Source: Phoronis australis (taxonomy: Eukaryota; Phoronida; Phoronidae). Taken from it: a DNA stretch of 64,000 nucleotides. Of this stretch, positions 49,349-59,746 are shown one piece after another (position 1 is the first letter of the stretch; each line of letters starts with the position of its first letter). The notes below the pieces were generated by a model, which was given only the letters and a program-made list of their open reading frames with translations, had not been told where the DNA came from and ran no database searches. The position numbers and the translations under genes are program-made. The stretch is taken from contig NMRA01000206.1 of the NCBI GenBank assembly GCA_002633005.1, positions 630,971-694,970 on the forward strand, written 5' to 3'.

Positions 49349-49674
49349 TTAGTTGTACTTAAACGTTCCTAAGTAGACTGAGCCAGGTGTCACTTGGTTG
49401 TTTGCTTGGCTGACTGGGACATTGCCTTGAACTTTCATGTACATGGCTTCCTTGATCTTTCTCTCGGTCCAACCTGTTTCACTGTCAAGTGTTCGGATGT
49501 TATTCCACTGGATATTGTTTGTTTCGACCACATGTGTTCTGCTACGCCTGATGAGGTATCACCTTCTCTACAACACCTCTTATGTCCAGCAATTTTCATC
49601 TCCGGCGGACTTAATGTTTCACCGATATATGATTCACCACATTCACATGGGATTTCACAGATGACACTTTTCAT
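49349..49674 (-). pseudogene. GIY-YIG endonuclease of Penelope-like unit 1
   Basis: Reads MKSVICEIPCECGESYIGET (the PCxCGxxYIGET form of the GIY-YIG motif), then ...KIAGHKRCCREGD, SGVAEHMW; after one frame change near 49530 it continues IQWNNIRTLDSETGWTERKI, the usual C-terminal block of these endonucleases. One frameshift, otherwise intact. Confidence 0.65.
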
Positions 49675-50061
49675 GCATTCATTTTTACTTCTTACTATAC
49701 TTGTGTTACCATTTAAATCATTTTTAATTTACTTTTGACAAAATCTATGTGTGTTTGTCTTTCATTTCATTTCTTCAACGTCTTCCCTGTTGTTCATGTT
49801 TTACGGCATTTTTCATGTATTGGCATCATATGTATTTATCTTAGTTTATTTATTTTTGTTTCATGTTTTATTTCTTATCATATTATATACTTTGCATATA
49901 ATTTTAAGTGAGACATCCGGGAGAACAANATGTTAAATAGATTCACTTTGGTTTCTAAACCTTCATATGACTTTCTAAAACCGCCCTGAGGTGGTGGCGT
50001 GTTACAACTGTTATTAAAATCTCTTGGTCTATTTACACCGACCACTTGTATATTTACATTG

Positions 50062-50108
50062 TCACGACGTTTCGGTCGGTCTATCCCACAGCCATCGTCA
50101 GGTGTTCC
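50062..50108 (-). ncRNA. Hammerhead ribozyme core, Penelope-like unit 2
   Basis: CTGACGA, bulged T, GGCT...CCGACC, GAA, ACGT, C. Core bases are identical to unit 1 although the stem II loop differs. Confidence 0.5.
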
Positions 50109-50173
50109 TGCGTTGTTAGAACCAGCACGGGTATGTGGTACACTCATCGTGGTGTGATTTTTTTATTATATAT

Positions 50174-50255
50174 TGTCCGAGGAAGGATTTGAGCCCATGA
50201 CTTCTGAAACTACAGATATCTGAGTCCAGCACCTTAATCACTACACCACGGAGTC
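50174..50255 (-). repeat. tRNA-like segment inside Penelope-like unit 2
   Basis: Copy of the unit 1 segment with the same A and B boxes (TAGTGATTAAGG, GGGCTCAAATCC). Confidence 0.5.
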
Positions 50256-50410
50256 ATCCATTTACTTTGAGGGAATTTAATTATTCTTAAACGATCCTAA
50301 GTAGACCGAGACAGGTGTCACTTGGTTGTTTGCTTGGCTGACTGGGGACATTGCCTTGTACTTTCATGTACACGGCTTCCTTGATATTTTTCTTGGTCCA
50401 ACCTGTTTCC

Positions 50411-50596
50411 CTACCAAGTTATCGGATATTGTGTTGTTTCGACCATATGTGTTCTGCTACTCCTGATGAGGTACATCGTATTACCTTCTCTACAACGCCT
50501 CTTATGTTCAGCAATTTTCATCTCCGGCGGACTTAATGTTTCACCGATATATGATTCACCACATTCACATGGGATTTCACAGATGACACTTTTCAT
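50411..50596 (-). pseudogene. GIY-YIG endonuclease of Penelope-like unit 2 (partial)
   Basis: Same CECGESYIGET block as unit 1, followed by MKIAEHKRRCREGNT and a frameshift. Downstream DNA (50400-50280) still shows the C-terminal block, further broken. Confidence 0.6.
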
Positions 50597-51019
50597 GCAT
50601 TCATTTTTACTTCTTACTATACTTGTGTTACCATTTAAATCATTTTTAATTTACTTTTGACAAAATCTATGTGTGTTTGTCTTTCATTTCATTTCTTCAA
50701 CGTCTTCCCTGTTGTTCATGTTTTACGGCATTTTTCATGTATTGGCATCATATGCATTTATCTTAGTTTATTTATTTTTGTTTCATGTTTTATTTCTTAT
50801 CATATTATATACTTTGCATATAATTTTAAGTGAGACATCCGGGAGAACAACAAAGTGTACTGAACAGGTTATCCAATACATATCAAGATTTTTAAAATTT
50901 AAGAATTCACAACACTGATGACCCTATCGAGCCAACATGACTAAATGAAAGTGCATGCTGGACGTTTTCTCCAAGGCAATAGGGAGTCCTTCATAAAAAT
51001 TGAACGCAAAATAACGTCT

Positions 51020-51149
51020 CGGTCTCCCTCCCTCCCTCCCCCAATCCCTCAACCCCTCCGTCCCTCCCCTCCCTCCTTCCCTACCCCCCCCTTTCTCTCT
51101 CTCTCCCTCCCTCCCTCCCTCCCTCCCTCTCTCTCTCTCTCTCTCTCTG
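51020..51149. repeat. (CCCT)n / (CT)n low-complexity tract
   Basis: Almost pure pyrimidine on the plus strand; the Arg/Glu/Gly ORF on the minus strand is an artefact of it. Confidence 0.9.
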
Positions 51150-51157
51150 CTGGTCAC

Positions 51158-51290
51158 AGTCCTTTGTGACGCAACTCTTCCAGGTAGCATCATCTACTTA
51201 CGACTCCTCTTGCAAGTCACAGTCTCTAGTCATACAACACTTGCAGGCAATATCTTCTACCCACGATGCACAGGACAAGCTCTTAGTTAA
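51158..51290. repeat. Diverged ~65-bp tandem repeat
   Basis: GTCACAGTC..TTGTGACGCAACTCTTCCAGG and GTCACAGTC..TAGTCATACAACACTTGCAGG start two consecutive units. Confidence 0.4.
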
Positions 51291-52380
51291 CTTCCTCGTC
51301 GCTAACACTTGCCAAGATCCTCTTTAGAATCTTCCACTAGATGGCTCTGTAGCTTCAACTACATGTACTAAATCCCATCTGAGTATTTTTCAAACTTCCG
51401 CCCAAATTATGATAATGTACTTACTTACGATTTGCTAATAAAAACCACATGATATTATCCAATCATATATCGGCTGTTACGATTTGATCTCACAAATTTC
51501 TAGAATCTTTTAAGTGCATTGACTCCAGAGCCAAAGTAGCAAACATCATCTGAAAATATATCTTGATCTCGACGTCAAAAATACGTGTGAGCAAGATTGA
51601 CCACTGGAGCTATTTGTACTAATTACTGAATATTTATTCTGACAATTGCTACATAGCAGGATTAGGTGTGCGTGCGAGACTGTGTCCGTTTGTAAACGTT
51701 TTTTTTCAGCAGAAACGTGTATTATCCCTAAACCATTTGCAAGAGTAGCTTGTACGACAACACGTGTCGACGTAATTTCGGCTCAACTGAGGTGGAACTC
51801 GTCCCATTCAAAAGGAGTGCGGCGGTTTGGGGACTCACCCCAGTAGCATTTATGGAATGAAGCGCATGATTACAGCGTGAACGGTAACAGGTAACTCGTC
51901 ACGTTGAAGTACAAACCTTGGTAATAATTTACATACCAAATACTGAACTTGATGCGAAAAGAAACACCAGAGTGGAGTCAACATTACTGGAGCTGGTAAA
52001 ACTGACATTCTGTCTCGTGAAATCAACCTGATGTATTAGACGTCCACTGTTTAAATGTTGGTATGCCAGAGGCAACATTACGGTATCACAAATTTGCAGC
52101 CGACACGTGGGTTTGCTTAGTAAACGTCTACTCGAGATAAGGGGTTGGGCGAACTCGTCCCGTTCCCCCTACTACATGTAGTGCATGACGTTTGGCATAC
52201 ATACCATTTTTTAAAAACTTGACAATTGGTTTTGTTTAAGTGTTGCACACACAAGCGCATGCGCCGAAGTTCTGATATAGACGTAGCTGTTGCGATGAGG
52301 CGATTGTTCGAAAACATGCTTCGTTTTATTGAGTTACCTGTGCTTGGATTAATTTCATGACTTTTTACTGGAGATGTTTC

Positions 52381-52896
52381 TTATACAACGGAGGAATCAA
52401 CAATTGGCCGACTTCAAAACCACTTGTCGGACTTAAAAACCAGTCAGCAGGACTGCAAAATCAAATGGTCGGTGATCAAACGCGTTTTCCGGACTTCAAC
52501 ACGAGCTGGCCTCACCCAAAAAACTAGGTGGCTGGACCCAAAACACAGTAGTCGGTGCCAGAAGCAGCTGGACGGTGATCAAACACGACGATCGGACTTC
52601 CTCAGAGACTCGCTTTGAATGTCTCGAAGGATTCTAATGACATGTTGGGTATATTTTTCGTACCAGTTTGTTTGTTTTGTTCAAAATCGGCGATTTGTTC
52701 AGCCACTGTGTTTGAGCACCGACCAACATTTTAGGTCCGGCCTACCAGTTTTTTTGGGCGCGGCCATCTGGTTTTGAGGCAATGGCCAACCTGTTTTGAG
52801 GTCCCACCACCGGCCATTGGGTTTTGCAGTCCAGCCAGCTCTGGTTTTGAAGTCCGGCAAGTAGTTTTGAAGTTGTTGATTCACCCATTGTTATAC
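52381..52896. mobile_element. Fold-back element with minisatellite arms
   Basis: Ends TTATACAACGGAGGAATCAACAA-like and, inverted, TATAACAATGGGTGAATCAACAA. Each ~190 bp arm is a run of degenerate ~27-bp units such as GGACTTCAAAACCAGCTGGC, in opposite orientation in the two arms, separated by ~90 bp. The two ORFs across the arms are by-products. Confidence 0.55.
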
Positions 52897-52928
52897 AAGC
52901 AATTACACATCAGATTAATTTCAAGCGT

Positions 52929-52934
52929 TTTATT
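52929..52934 (-). terminator. Poly(A) signal AATAAA for peptide exon C
   Basis: AATAAA on the minus strand, about 100 nt downstream of the exon C stop, with no competing ORF between. Confidence 0.5.
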
Positions 52935-53036
52935 ACACAGCAGGTAAACACATTGGTTGCCAGAGCAGACAATCAACCTTTTCAATTTATCTGGTGGTTA
53001 TTGCCGCGAAGTGTCGTGGCAAATCAGAAAATTAAT

Positions 53037-53211
53037 TTAGTGCCAATACCAATCTGAATATTTGCCCCGTCGCTGAGCGAGATCACGTGCCTTTGCTTCG
53101 TTGATGGTTTCGTCCGCTCCATCACTCTCCTCGTTGAGGGGGGAATCGACGTCGCGAGCGGCTTGAGCTTGTTGGCCAGCACGTTGACCAGCAGCCAAGG
53201 CCAGTGTGACT
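53037..53211 (-). CDS. Terminal exon C of the same secreted-peptide family
   Basis: Seen: an acceptor (CTTCTTTTTTAAAG, AG at 53213-53212) in the same sequence context as exons A and B precedes an open frame in the same phase. It starts VTLALAAGQRAGQQAQAARD and keeps a ...EESDGADET block, followed by KARDLAQRRGKYSDWYWH and a stop. The tail holds a dibasic RR followed by a short aromatic peptide (GKYSDWYWH). A poly(A) signal follows ~100 nt downstream, so this is the 3' exon. No matching signal-peptide exon was found in the 8 kb upstream on this strand. A copy of the gene's intron lies at 58.9-61.2 kb, and a very weak relic of the signal exon (ATGACTGCGGA, donor lost) may lie near 61.3 kb. Identity as a family member is fairly secure; whether the gene is complete is not. 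Confidence 0.58.
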
Positions 53212-54821
53212 CTTTAAAAAAGAAGACAATTTTGTTTCCTTAAAGTCCTTATCTGAAAATGCCAATGTGGTTCCAGTATCCGAAAATACTTACTAAATAA
53301 AATCAAAATTTCGATACCCTTTCGTTATATTATTTTAGCCTTTCGTGCCAAAAGCGATTTTTTAACAGTATTTGACCCTTCTCTGTGAGCGTATAATTTC
53401 CGTACCCACATTTGCGGCTCGTCAGTTCAGTAACTTGTCCTGAACGCCGCCATTTTCTTCTTGTAATGTGCTATCGCTTGTTCGAAAAGTCTTCATTATT
53501 TTGTTTTATTAGTAATATCTCGTGATTCGTTTGTACATGTAGTGTATTTATAGTTTGTAGTAAGTGGTCGTTGAATTTGTTTTTTGGAATGTTACGCGTA
53601 CTTTTGTTTATTATGTTAAAATAGCATTGGTGTTTCGTTCCAGTGTTACGTTGGGCGGTCGAACCTAGGAACCAATATGAGTCGAACCCATTTTTTTTTC
53701 GTTGGACTCATTTCTGACGGCACCGACAACATGGCGACTTTTGCTGAACTGGAAGGCATGTTTAACCTGTTACTTTGTAATTTGTGAAGATTTAACGTTG
53801 AACCATTTGACAAACGTTGCTAAAAAGGAACTTTGTTCAATTTTTGCGTTTTTGTGCAAAAAATATAAGATATATTCGAATTTTTTACTGTGAATTTCCC
53901 ATTCGGGTGATCTTACACTAAGCTAAAAATAGCTGAAATAATTTTGAAATGTTTTTTGTTTCACTGTCAACTGCTGTTCAAGGCTTGATTAGGTGTCAAA
54001 AAATGATTCATATTTTTCTAAATTTTAAGTCTAAATTGCTTTCAAGTCATGTTTTGTATCTTATTGCTTTCTTAATTCAGGTTATCAAGTCAGCATAATG
54101 AATAATCTTAATTTGAGAAATAAGCTATGTTGGATTGTGAAGCTTCAAACCTCTAATTCTTCCTCCTTGCAACTCCATATTTTTTTAAATCGTGCTTGTC
54201 AAATTCTGGTGTAAGGAAACACTATTCGGTCACCATGGTAATAATTACATGTAATATGTCCACTTTCATATCATGGAAACTTGTGCTCTTGGATAGTGTT
54301 TGTAATACTTAAATGTTGTAAAGTATTGTGCATTTTAAGTTACTTATTATGGTAAAAGGTTGAATCATTTTGGCTTAATGAATAAAAAATGGTAACATTT
54401 TGTATTGGACTTGTCATACTTATGTGCTCGAGCCCCAATTTGGAGAAATGGAAAATGTCTGCCTCAGTCAGAGAAGCACGAACTCCGAAAAAACTTCTTA
54501 AATTATATCATCGAATTTTTTACGCAAAAATGTATCATATTCATTACGCCACATTTTAAATGTCAATTGTCATATAGTGTTTGATTTTACTTTATTTCTG
54601 TTTCTGTTGACAAAGGACGTTATTATATCCGAAAATTTCAGTTGATCCATTCTTGTTGTTTTATTTACCTATTTATAAAAAAGTAAAAAACGAGACAAAA
54701 GCCCACTAGATGACAGGAAGTACCAAAATTTAGTGTCTGCAATTCATAGCTCTGAACATACCCAGTGAATCTTATAGTAAAAGGTAAACATTCTCAGAAA
54801 TTCCACCCCCCCATTTTTAGG

Positions 54822-54946
54822 CTTGATGTGCTCAAGCAAAGTCTGGGCAAATCTGTCTTGAAAGCCAACAACTTTGCACAGTTTGCCAGAAGACCCCAAG
54901 TTCTAAATAAACCTCGTTTGAGCGAGCGATGTGGCCAGGGACCAGG
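54822..54946 (+). CDS. Candidate internal exon of an unknown plus-strand gene
   Basis: Seen: an acceptor with a C/T-rich tract (CCACCCCCCCATTTTTAG) is followed by 125 nt open in one frame (LDVLKQSLGKSVLKANNFAQ, then FARRPQVLNKPRLSERCGQ) and the donor CCAG|GTAGGT. One base precedes and one follows the 41 full codons, so the exon would be phase 2 to phase 1. Codon use looks less AT-biased than the surroundings. No partner exon or homologue is recognised. A miniature element starts ~10 bp into the following intron. Confidence 0.35.
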
Positions 54947-54956
54947 TAGGTCTAAG

Positions 54957-55048
54957 GGTAGCCTTGGCGCAAAGCTGTATAGCCCTACTAACAGGCTGTA
55001 TTTTGAAGATAGTCTTCATAGTGGTAGCTGGCACTGAGGCTAGCCAAG
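54957..55048. mobile_element. Copy of the TAGCCTTGG miniature element with inverted ends
   Basis: Starts GGTAGCCTTGGCGCAAAGCT and ends CTAGCCAAGGG, giving short inverted repeats, with TGTATTTTGAAGATAGTCTT inside. It lies about 10 bp after the donor of the candidate exon 54822-54946. Confidence 0.5.
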
Positions 55049-55245
55049 GGCTGCCGCGCCATTTTGACACAGGACTAACCAGCCCGTAATTTTATGCAAG
55101 CGTCTGAAACTACAATTGAATATATGCGGCATTTATGATTTGAACATTTAATTCGACAAAGCAGCTTGCAACCGCATGCCTTTACTCGATCCGCACCGGG
55201 TCCGATAGGCTGCGGTCCCGAGTCCGGCAAAATAATTTTTATCCA

Positions 55246-55312
55246 CGTTCCAGGGTCGTAGGAAGCGGGGGGCCGGGGGGGGCACGGGCCCCCCAAAAAA
55301 TTTTCAGGCGTC
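55246..55312. mobile_element. GTAGGAAGCGGGGGG-type element end
   Basis: CGTAGGAAGCGGGGGGCC followed by a complementary C-run. The same end, inverted (CCTTCCTACGGGCCTG), lies at 58652-58668. Confidence 0.35.
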
Positions 55313-56143
55313 AGGGTTCAACTGTGGCAACCGACATACGCGTGGGGAGGGACAATCGAGAAAATTAAGACTGCTAAATGCGAATAAGAGAGAAAAATCA
55401 ATAGAAACATTTAACAACTCTGTGTCAGTGCATGGTTTACCTTTGGGGACCCTGGCCAGGACATTGTTGATGTGGTCTCCGCTTTCGCAGCACAGATCGT
55501 CTTAACGCACTTGAAAACGTGCATGTAATGATTCATGCATCATATTTCGAAAAATCGAAAAAAATGTAAAGCGAAACTTTTGCGTAGCGTGTTAATTTAT
55601 TTGATTTTTAAATTCAAAAAGTCAAAACTTTGCGACTGCAAAACTATATTATCCCAAAGACCCCTCTCTGGCAAGGGATAACGAAAACAACCGTGGCTTT
55701 TTTCTCGATTTGTGTATCACTTGATGACCTGACAGATATCATCAATTGCTGCACATTTCTTGATTTTTGAAAATGTTGATAATTTCATATTGAGTGGCCC
55801 CACCCTTGAAGGAGGCCATTGGTGACATTCAAGTGGCCACCCTTTTTATGTTTTTATTGACAAATTCTTAAGAGTCCGCTCAATGATATATAGAGGGCCC
55901 AATGTTGGTCTTGATTACGTCAATTTTCTTGTTTTTTGTGAAATCGTGCAGCTGACTTTCATGTCGAAGAGGGCTACACCGTCTTGTGACCAAACGACGG
56001 TTGAATGAACTGTAACTCTTTTCCAAGCTTAATGATGTTTAGTCCTTCATAATTAAGGTGTCCCATTTCAAACGGCACCCTCTCTCGGTGAAGCAGTACG
56101 GGGAAACGTCCCTTTGTCCTCCTATACATGTAAATCCGACACA

Positions 56144-56219
56144 ATGGGCGGCGCAATACTGAAACAAGTGTGTGGGGAAGGGATTAAAGCCCCCCAGCCC
56201 CCTGTGATGCACCGCCCAT
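56144..56219. mobile_element. Terminal-inverted-repeat element, copy 2 (76 bp)
   Basis: ATGGGCGGCGCA...TGCACCGCCCAT with the same CTGAAACAAGTG interior. Confidence 0.65.
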
Positions 56220-56223
56220 AGAC

Positions 56224-56290
56224 CATGGGCGGCCCAGCACTGAAAAAAGTGGGGCTATAGCCTCCCAGCCCCCTTGGTGCTCCGCCCATG
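56224..56290. mobile_element. Terminal-inverted-repeat element, copy 3 (67 bp)
   Basis: CATGGGCGGCCCA...TGCTCCGCCCATG, interior CTGAAAAAAGTGGGGCTATAG. It sits 4 bp from copy 2 in the same orientation. Confidence 0.65.
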
Positions 56291-56559
56291 GACACTGTCA
56301 AGTATTCTCGAGCGAAGTTGAGATTCCAAATTCATAAAAAACCAACATTCGTGTACAGCACAGCAATATCAAGACATTCGATCCAAACAACCAAAAATTG
56401 TGAAAAAAATACAATAGGATTGACCGCCATCGAAAGGGTGGAATTTTGAAAAACGTAAAGACCCCTATTTGTTAATTACACAAAAGGATTATTTCCGATG
56501 GTTAGTTATAGAATAACTAGAAAACGGACAATTGCCGCACGAATAAAAGTTCATGTTAA

Positions 56560-56600
56560 CTCAACGTTACGTCTTTTCATAAGACTTCATCAGGATATGT
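56560..56600 (-). ncRNA. Degenerate hammerhead core of a third Penelope-like family
   Basis: CTGATGA (56593-56587), A, stem II GTCTT / AAGAC, then GTA where GAA is required, self-complementary ACGT, T. One core base is mutated, so it should be inactive. No endonuclease was recognised nearby. Confidence 0.4.
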
Positions 56601-57059
56601 ACAGTAGGACAACAAGTGTCGATTACCATTCCACGGCCATGTGGTGAAATGAGAATGAGAGATTGTCCGTTTTATAATCGTACTATGACTAAAATATAAT
56701 GTAATTATAAAATAATGTTACCGTTTCCCATATTATCACAAGAATAGTATCTCTAAAATGATTACTATGAGTTGTTTGTAAGGAATTCCCCTTGGAAAAC
56801 AGTGCTGTCTAGGCTACCATTGGGGTGAACGAGTGTACTCAAATACTCCCAATAATAAACAAATATTTCAGCGTTAATTGGGGGGGGGGGCAAATTAAAC
56901 TCGTGAACCGTTATAGGTACCTCGGTAATGTGCAAAAATACACTTTACTATGAATGCCCAATCTCCCATTTTGTCCGGGTTACCCGCCTAAAATCTGCGA
57001 GCATGGCTGCGGATATTGCTCATATCTGTACATTGATTTCCGTTTTGATTAATAAATTC

Positions 57060-57690
57060 GTTGGTTTCTGATTTACATGCTTATGTATCTACGAAAACCG
57101 ACAGGTTAGTAGATGATTTTGGTAATTAGAGGCTAATCTTTTAAGAAATGATGACGATTCAGGGAATTTAGATGAAGCCCCAAATAGTAAAGTGCACCTG
57201 GACGCTTTTTGCCCATCTAAAATAACTCTCAGACATTGATAAAATTTGGACACTTCCCAAAAATTTGCTCACAAGTCAAATGACAATAAATACATTGCTT
57301 TTTAACTTCGGTACAAGTTTTGTTGTTTAAACTAACAAACAGGGGATCAAAGGAGAATCAAGTCATTAAATCAAGGTAAACGCATTGCTCATGGATTTGA
57401 TTGTTGGTTTCTGATTTACATGTTTATGTATCTAATGAAAGTGGACTGATTGACGGATGATTTTTTGACAATTAGAAGCTACATGTAATATTCAATGAAC
57501 TTAGTTGCAAGCAGACACCGGGAAAATTCCATCTATCAAAAGATCCCCAAATATAAAAGTACGCTAGACGATTTTTGTCTATCTGAAATAAGTCTCAAGG
57601 AAATTGATGAATTTTGGACAACTTTACAAAGTGTCCCAAAATCCTCTCACAATTCAAATGACAATAAATTGTTTATTGGCTTAGGAACTA
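57060..57690. repeat. Two-copy tandem duplication, ~345 bp unit
   Basis: TTGGTTTCTGATTTACATG at 57060 and 57405 start units sharing CCCCAAATA.TAAA, GTGC/GTACGC and CAAATGACAATAAA. The second unit carries an 85-codon ORF (57495-57752, plus strand), broken in the first, so I do not call it a gene. Confidence 0.55.
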
Positions 57691-57895
57691 GATTACTGGG
57701 TTTAAGTTTACAAGCCGTAGATCGAAAGACGTTTATGTACTTAAATAAATAAAATCTAACTCATTGGTCATCAACTTGGAAAAATTCTCTTTGCAGTTCT
57801 ATGATGTTTTTAGTTTCCAGTAGTATTTAGCAATGAATTTTTGTTCTTCAAATCTGAATCGTTTGCTTGCATTTCCCGTGCATACTAAACACACG

Positions 57896-58140
57896 GCATG
57901 CGCGAAACCAGCCTAACATTTTTGACGATGGGGACTTTTTACTAAGAAAAAGAAAAAAAAAGGAATACGGGGTTCGTTCAGGGCTATGAATTATGCATAC
58001 GCCGAATTCGTACATTTTTAGTGGAGTTTTGTGTCGTTTTTCTTGGACATTTTGTTTCTTTGAGGCGGACCTTTTTGCCCACTTTTCCAAATGGGGAACT
58101 CACTCGAGCCCCCCGAGCCCTCCTGGGTGCGCACATGCAC
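57896..58140. mobile_element. ~250 bp miniature inverted-repeat element, copy 2
   Basis: Same family as 26492-26742: starts ATGCGCGAAACCAGCCT, contains GACCTTTTTGCCCACTT, ends CTGGGTGCGCACATGCAC. Flanking DNA differs, so this is an independent insertion. Confidence 0.6.
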
Positions 58141-58620
58141 GGAACACGTAATAACTGGCACACCCACGTTAACAATAAGGTGTAGCCATGCAGTAGGCCT
58201 GCATAGAATATCAATTACCCAAGGGAGCTCAATTTGAACTACAGTCGTTGAAGTGTGTACATTTTTGGAACACACTCTGTATCATTTCCTACAGCAACCA
58301 GAAACAGGACTACCGGCTGTGTTTCATCTAGGGATTCTGAAACGGTCAGTCTCGGGACCTCACCTTTTCAAAAAATTACTTCAAAGACTGGCTATAATAA
58401 AATGAAGTTTTCCCGAAACTGGATTATAAAACAAACCTTGGTCTTCAACCCAGAGCATAGGAACAGGTGCGAATACATTGTTGGAGCTCAGCTATAGTTA
58501 CTTCAGGCAGCTTCCAGCTACCCGTCAGTACGCCCTAGACACATTCTTACTCTCCGAGAAACTTTGTTGGTTCACGATTTCTCAAATCCTGATGGCTGCA
58601 TCCCCGGTATTATCCCCAAC

Positions 58621-58680
58621 TATGGCGGANCCCCCCCCCCCCCCAATAATTTTTCCTTCCTACGGGCCTGCGTTTGCAGG
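58621..58680. mobile_element. GTAGGAAG-type element end beside an N
   Basis: A C-run after the N at 58630, then TTTTTCCTTCCTACGGGCC, the inverse of the 55.25 kb end. The N suggests the homopolymer length is unreliable. Confidence 0.35.
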
Positions 58681-59605
58681 CTGGTAACAAGCAGCTCCAG
58701 TCGCCCTTACGGCGTTTTCTTAGCCTGGGTTCCTGAATGAATTGTACTTCCGGGTTCGCGGTAAGTTCAAAATGGGGGTGTGTTCTTCGGGTGCGATTCG
58801 TGAGTGGCGCGTTTATTAAAGCTTTATTAGATTTCTGATTGTGTATTAGTTTTGGGGTAGGTACTTCTAGGATCCTTATAACACCCTCTAACCATGTAAT
58901 AAGGGTTAACTACGTGTGCTTCTTGGACTTTAATTACAGTGGATGTATTGCATCGGCGTTTCGTCCATTGTTACGAATTATAGAGTACGTTGAAGGGGTC
59001 AACGGCCGATGCAAAAGGCGATAGACACCGGTGGACTGAGTGTCCTACATGCACGTATCTGAATTTCAACACACGGGGCCTTTTGGCCAGTGAATACCCG
59101 GATACTTCGTTCACATAAAAAGAAGCTCGCATCCCGAGTTAGACTGACAGTCCATGTGTTCGTTTACAAGGGGTATACTTGCATATTTAAGAAAGTCTCT
59201 GCGGAAATGGTCCTTTGGCGACACTACAAATATTCCCATTTGGTTCCAGACGATAGTGGTTTCCAAACCCAAGTACAATGTGCATTCGCATATTCTTTTG
59301 TCTGGCATCACAAAGTCTGATCACGACTCGCACTCCGACATGTACAGTTAACCACGTTGAATACCTTAAGTTGAACATGTCCGCCCCCATTGAAATATGG
59401 TAGTAATTGCCTTACCTCACAAAGACGTAATTTAAAAGCATTGCGGGACGGTTGTCGACTCGTAAACGTCCTGTGACATTACAGATAACTTGGTGACGTG
59501 TAAACGATATGACATAAAACAATATTTGTCACTTACATGCACCAGAATGGAAAGCACGGGTCCACGGGATTGAAAAGGGGCCTCAATTCACATAGATCTG
59601 CCTCC

Positions 59606-59746
59606 CGTTCAGTAACGCTAGGACCTTGATAAAAAGCAAGACTTCGCGAGATTACGTGAGATATTGCCGTGCATTTTAAATTAGACCACGTGACTTTGAT
59701 TAGGTTTTAGCTAGGTCCTAGCGTAGGTCCTAGCGTCTACTGAACG
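59606..59746. mobile_element. ~140 bp inverted-repeat miniature element
   Basis: Ends CGTTCAGTAACGCTAGGACC and, inverted, CGTTCAGTAGACGCTAGGACC. Unit A (near 30510) reads straight through the site, so this is an insertion. Confidence 0.6.

Larger units (their letters stand above)
48996..49928 (-). mobile_element. Penelope-like element, tandem unit 1
   Basis: About 930 bp. Minus-strand order: AT-rich leader, GIY-YIG endonuclease piece (49674-49349), tRNA-like segment (49327-49247), hammerhead core (49180-49130), then an ORF reading DDGWGINRPKRRDNVNKQV and SGFRKSYEGLETKMNLFN. Unit 2 repeats the series at ~95% by eye. The junction carries an N. Confidence 0.65.
49930..50857 (-). mobile_element. 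Penelope-like element, tandem unit 2
   Basis: Same order and ends as unit 1; both finish with TTTTAAGTGAGACATCCGGG before GAGAACAA. The endonuclease part carries more indels here. Confidence 0.65.

Noticed and set aside
50924-51193. Arg/Glu/Gly-rich ORF on the minus strand
   Set aside because: Translation of the (CCCT)n/(CT)n tract.
53702-53893. ATGGCGAC start with a 63-codon ORF in another frame
   Set aside because: The ATGGCG frame stops after 18 codons without a donor; the context may only be a YY1-like promoter motif.
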